In this document: in pieces, positions 30,590 to 33,002 of the stretch
How the letters are laid out: each line of letters starts with the position of its first letter
Numbering within the stretch: the first letter of the stretch is position 1
From: RI-242 sp038246255
GTDB lineage: Bacteria > Planctomycetota > UBA1135 > GCA-002686595
Assembly: GCA_038246255.1 (NCBI GenBank)
Contig: JBBRWC010000037.1
Span: 1-33,002, forward strand
Length of the DNA stretch: 33,002 nt
Direction of reading: 5' to 3'
Made by a program: the position numbers and the translations under genes
Notes under the pieces: model-generated
The model's database searches: none
The model's input: only the letters and a program-made list of their open reading frames with translations
What the model was told of the DNA's origin: nothing

Positions 30590-32284
30590 GTGAATCAAGG
30601 ACCGCTCCACCCGGGTCATTCGGATACGCCTGCGCTCCTTCCCGCGCGGATGCTCAATGAGTTCGTGTACTGCCCGAGGTTGTTTCACCTCGAATGGGTG
30701 CAGGGGGAGTGGGCCGAGAGCGCGGACACGGTGGCCGGCCGATTTGTGCATCGCCGGGTGGATCAAGAGACGGGCGAGTTGCCTTCGCCCGAGGCTTTGG
30801 CAAACGGCGACATGGATGATTCCACCGCCGTCGCGCGCTCCTTGGAGCTTTCCAGCGAAGAGTTAGGGCTGATCGCCAAGCTGGACCTCGCGGAGGCCGC
30901 CGACGGGAGCGTTCGGCCCGTCGACTACAAAAAGGGACGGGCTCCCGAGCAAGGTGCCTGGGATGCGGACCGGATCCAGGTCGGCGCCCAGGCGCTCCTG
31001 CTGCGTGCCCACGGGTATCGGTGCAATGAAGCGGTGCTGTACTACGCCGCTTCGCGCACGCGGGTGACCGTGCACGTCGATGAGCGGCTCGAACGCGAGG
31101 TGCATGCGGCGCTTGCGGCCGCCCGCGCCGTCGCAGCATCCGCGCATCCGCCCGAGCCGCTGATCGACAGCCCCAAGTGTCCGCGCTGCTCCTTAGTTGG
31201 CATCTGTCTGCCCGACGAAGTGCGCGCCCTGTCGTCCGCGTCCGCGGAAACCGAAGTGCGCCGACTTTCGCCCGCCCGGGACGACGCTCTCCCGGTTTAC
31301 GTCCAGACGCAGGGAGCCTACGTTGGAAAGCGCGGCGAGGAGCTCGAGTTCAAGGACGCCGACGGCGTTCGTCAACGTGTGCGGCTGTTGGATATTTCGC
31401 AGCTTTGCCTGTTTGGCTCCGTGCAGGTCACGGCGCAAGCGTTCGCAGCGCTCTTCGACCGCGGCATTCCCGTCTGTCACTTCAGCATGGGTGCATGGTT
31501 CCACGGCATCAGCCATGGAATCGGCAATCGCAATGCCGACCTGCGCCTCCACCAGTACCGCACGGCTTCCGACGCCGCGGCCTCGCTGACGATCGCGCGG
31601 GGCCTCGTCCAACGCAAGCTGCTGAACCAGCGGACGCTGCTGCGACGAAACGCAGAAGGCGTCCCCCCGCAGGCGCTCGTAGAACTCGAGCGCTTGGCCG
31701 ATCGTGCCACCCGTGCGGACGACGTCGCCCAGTTGTTGGGCTTCGAGGGTCTCGGCGCGCGCCACTACTTCGAGCACTTCCCGCGCATGCTCCGAGCCGG
31801 GGCGGAAACGTCGGGCTTTGACTTCCAAGGCCGCAACCGCCGTCCGCCCAAGGACCCCATCAACGCGCTCCTCTCGCTTGCCTATGCAATTCTCGCGAAG
31901 GATTTCACGGTGACCCTGCTCGCCGTCGGACTTGATCCGTTCTTCGGGTTTTTGCACCGCCCCCGCTTTGGCCGAGCGCCGCTCGCCTTGGACCTCATGG
32001 AAGAGTTCCGGCCGCTCATCGCCGATTCGGTGGTGCTGCAGCTCGTGAACAACGGCGAGGTGCAGGCGTCGCACTTCTTGAGCCGCGGTGGAGCCGTCTC
32101 GCTGACACCCGAGGGGCGCAAGAAGTTCTTCCGCGCCTACGAACGCCGCATGGCCCACCTCGTCACCCATCCGATCTTCGGTTACCGCATCTCGTACCGG
32201 CGCTTGCTCGAGGTCCAAGCCCGTTTGCTTGCCCGCCACCTTTGCGCAGAGCTGCCGGAGTACCCTGGATTCCGCACCCGATGA
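30590..32284 (+). CDS. cas4-cas1: CRISPR-associated Cas4-Cas1 fusion (spacer acquisition integrase/exonuclease)
   Basis: 564 residues from a GTG at 30590. The N-terminal Cas4 part (about 15-215) has the iron-sulfur cysteines C28 (VYCPRLFHLEW) and C197, C200, C206 (KCPRCSLVGICLP), the RecB-type nuclease residues D99 (IAKLDL) and VDYKKG (D112, K114), and a Q-motif around Q130-Q134. The Cas1 part (about 235-564) has the N-terminal beta domain (VYVQTQGAYVGKRGEELEF) and the catalytic metal residues E386 (EGLGARHYFEHF), H456 (GFLHRPRFGR) and E471 (DLMEEFRP). All key residues are intact. Known: Cas4 trims prespacers and selects the PAM side; Cas1 with Cas2 inserts them at the leader end. Fused Cas4-Cas1 occurs mainly in type I-G (formerly I-U) and V-B loci. 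The stop overlaps cas2 (ATGA). Confidence 0.95.
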   Translation: MNQGPLHPGHSDTPALLPARMLNEFVYCPRLFHLEWVQGEWAESADTVAGRFVHRRVDQETGELPSPEALANGDMDDSTAVARSLELSSEELGLIAKLDLAEAADGSVRPVDYKKGRAPEQGAWDADRIQVGAQALLLRAHGYRCNEAVLYYAASRTRVTVHVDERLEREVHAALAAARAVAASAHPPEPLIDSPKCPRCSLVGICLPDEVRALSSASAETEVRRLSPARDDALPVYVQTQGAYVGKRGEELEFKDADGVRQRVRLLDISQLCLFGSVQVTAQAFAALFDRGIPVCHFSMGAWFHGISHGIGNRNADLRLHQYRTASDAAASLTIARGLVQRKLLNQRTLLRRNAEGVPPQALVELERLADRATRADDVAQLLGFEGLGARHYFEHFPRMLRAGAETSGFDFQGRNRRPPKDPINALLSLAYAILAKDFTVTLLAVGLDPFFGFLHRPRFGRAPLALDLMEEFRPLIADSVVLQLVNNGEVQASHFLSRGGAVSLTPEGRKKFFRAYERRMAHLVTHPIFGYRISYRRLLEVQARLLARHLCAELPEYPGFRTR

Positions 32285-32577
32285 GCACCCGCAGCCGATT
32301 CATCGTGACCTACGACATTGCCGACGCGAAGCGGCTGCGGCGCATCTACAAGAAGATGCGGGGTTTTGGAGACCCGTTGCAGCTCTCGGTTTTTAGCTGT
32401 GTGCTTTCACCCATCGAGCGGGAGCTGATGACCGCGGAACTGCACAAAATCTTGAACCACAAGAGCGACCAGGTGCTTATCATTGAACTTGGCCCGGCGA
32501 GCAAACGCGCCCGGCGCCGAATCCAAGTGCTGGGCCGCTCGACCCCGCCGCCCGTCGAAGATGTCGTGGTATTCTGA
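32281..32577 (+). CDS. cas2: CRISPR-associated Cas2
   Basis: 98 residues from the ATG at 32281, which overlaps the Cas4-Cas1 stop. Seen: FIVTYDIADAKRLRRIYKKM with the conserved D12 at the end of strand one, then LQLSVFSCVLSP (strand two) and DQVLIIELGP, the normal Cas2 ferredoxin-like order. Cas2 bridges two Cas1 dimers in the integration complex. The gene is followed by a 211-bp leader and the array, so the three parts form a compact adaptation unit on the plus strand. Confidence 0.95.
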   Translation: MSTRSRFIVTYDIADAKRLRRIYKKMRGFGDPLQLSVFSCVLSPIERELMTAELHKILNHKSDQVLIIELGPASKRARRRIQVLGRSTPPPVEDVVVF

Positions 32578-32788
32578 CCGCCCTCGCTACAGCCCCGCCG
32601 CCGCACCCCGCTGCGAGCGCTCGGGTGCTGGCGTTTTCCCCAGGCAGCGCTCGCAGCCGCAAGTCCTTGACAACAAGGCAGTTAGAGCCCCGCACCGCCC
32701 GGCGCACCCGCGCGCGACGCCCGCGCCGACCGAGCGCTCGCAACGGGCGTCGCAAGTACTGCTATCCTGGCCACTTGCGGCACCCGCC
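32578..32788 (+). promoter_or_regulatory. CRISPR leader with inverted repeats and repeated CGCAAGT motifs
   Basis: 211 bases between cas2 and the first repeat. Seen: a perfect 12-bp inverted repeat (32610-32621 with 32646-32657, 24-base loop); a third GAGCGCTCG palindrome at 32732-32740; CCGCAAGT at 32657-32664, CGCAAGT at 32751-32757 and its inverse ACTTGCGG at 32773-32780, nine bases from the array; and TATCCT at 32763-32768. A TTGACA at 32667-32672 has no partner at 16-18 bp. The placement and repeated motifs fit a leader that both promotes transcription and marks the integration site. Confidence 0.6.
32763..32768 (+). promoter_or_regulatory. Candidate -10 element (TATCCT) of the CRISPR array
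   Basis: TGCTATCCTGG ends 20 bases before the first repeat, so transcription would begin just ahead of it. The same GCTATCCTG string precedes transketolase. Confidence 0.35.
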
Positions 32789-33002
32789 CCCTCCGCGTCC
32801 AAAAGGACGCGGCCCCATTGAAGCGGTGGAGATACACACCTACCTGCACGGCTGGGTGTTCCCCTCCGCGTCCAAAAGGACGCGGCCCCATTGACGCCGG
32901 GCCTGGTTCGCTACTGTGAGCTTGCCCACGCTCCCTCCGCGTCCAAAAGGACGCGGCCCCATTGAAGCGCCCCTAAGCGCTTGGCCCCTAGCCTGGCCCG
33001 TA
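32789..33002 (+). CRISPR. CRISPR array, first three repeats (36 nt), truncated by the window edge
   Basis: Repeats at 32789-32824, 32862-32897 and 32933-32968. Repeats one and three are identical; repeat two has one change near its 3' end (GACGC for GAAGC). Spacers are 37 nt (32825-32861) and 35 nt (32898-32932); the last 34 bases are a third spacer or the flank. Each repeat holds an 8-bp stem CCGCGTCC / GGACGCGG around an AAAA loop and ends CCCCATTGAAGC, a 3' end that orients the array on the plus strand, away from cas2. Hairpin repeats ending ATTGAA(G/A)C are usual for class 1 systems with Cas6-type processing, which favours type I-G over V-B. Total array length is unknown. Confidence 0.93.

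Noticed and set aside
32667..32672. TTGACA in the CRISPR leader as a -35 box
   Set aside because: No -10-like hexamer lies 16-18 bases downstream; the best candidate (TATCCT) is about 90 bases away.
30590..33002. Type V-B (Cas12b) assignment from the Cas4-Cas1 fusion
   Set aside because: No Cas12-like gene is visible, and the repeat's internal hairpin and ATTGAAGC end fit a Cas6-processed class 1 system better. Not excluded, because the sequence past the array is unseen.

Overview
This is a very GC-rich window from a Gram-negative bacterium. It carries lipid A genes (an LpxL/HtrB-type acyltransferase and LpxK). Several signs point to a planctomycete or a close relative: an rpoZ of the short planctomycete style, secreted proteins with repeats of the form 'FDG..W..L / LYVGG.F', a beta-sandwich tail shared between unrelated secreted proteins, a TMTC-like membrane/TPR protein, and dispersed 'GGGAGCGCGGGCCT' palindromes. 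This assignment is inferred from gene style; there is no rRNA in the window and no search was run.

Layout. 1-4657 (minus): a tight operon rpoZ, two lipoprotein members of the alkaline phosphatase/sulfatase superfamily, lpxK, lpxL (cut by the window edge). 4878-6622 (minus): a HAD phosphatase fused to a degenerate kinase-like domain, and a pseudo-receiver-like small protein. 6864-8853: a GT9 (heptosyltransferase-type) gene and a divergent GT2 polyprenyl-phosphate-mannose-synthase-type gene. 8857-13388: a secreted metallo-beta-lactamase-fold hydrolase (minus), a membrane-anchored coiled-coil protein and an M50 site-2 protease (both plus). 13438-15176 (minus): a patatin fused to a ferredoxin domain, and a bacterioferritin. 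15553-21297 (plus): a thiolase and a FadB-type multifunctional protein with overlapping stop and start (beta-oxidation), then transketolase. 21356-22375 (minus): an M20 peptidase. 22612-25599 (plus): a 995-residue TMTC-like TPR protein. 25600-26039: a gene-free block of repeats. 26040-27670 (minus): hipB-hipA toxin-antitoxin pair. 27842-30436 (minus): a long secreted repeat protein. 30590-33002 (plus): a Cas4-Cas1 fusion, Cas2, a 211-bp leader and the first three repeats of a CRISPR array that runs to the window edge.

How the genes fit together. The left third is mostly envelope building (lipid A, glycosyl transfer). The middle is fatty-acid and central carbon metabolism with redox and iron handling. 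The right end looks like an accessory/defence segment: a HipBA module under an unusual periodic operator array lies about 3 kb from a CRISPR adaptation module that has no interference gene inside the window.

The most notable structures are: (1) four paired CGATCA-like half-sites at 40-41 bp pitch in front of hipB; (2) the Cas4-Cas1/Cas2/leader/array unit with no visible effector; (3) the patatin-ferredoxin fusion with an Asp at a cluster-ligand position; (4) many non-coding minisatellites whose unit is always 12 or 18 bp; (5) a TANCCT hexamer upstream of several genes and just before the first CRISPR repeat.
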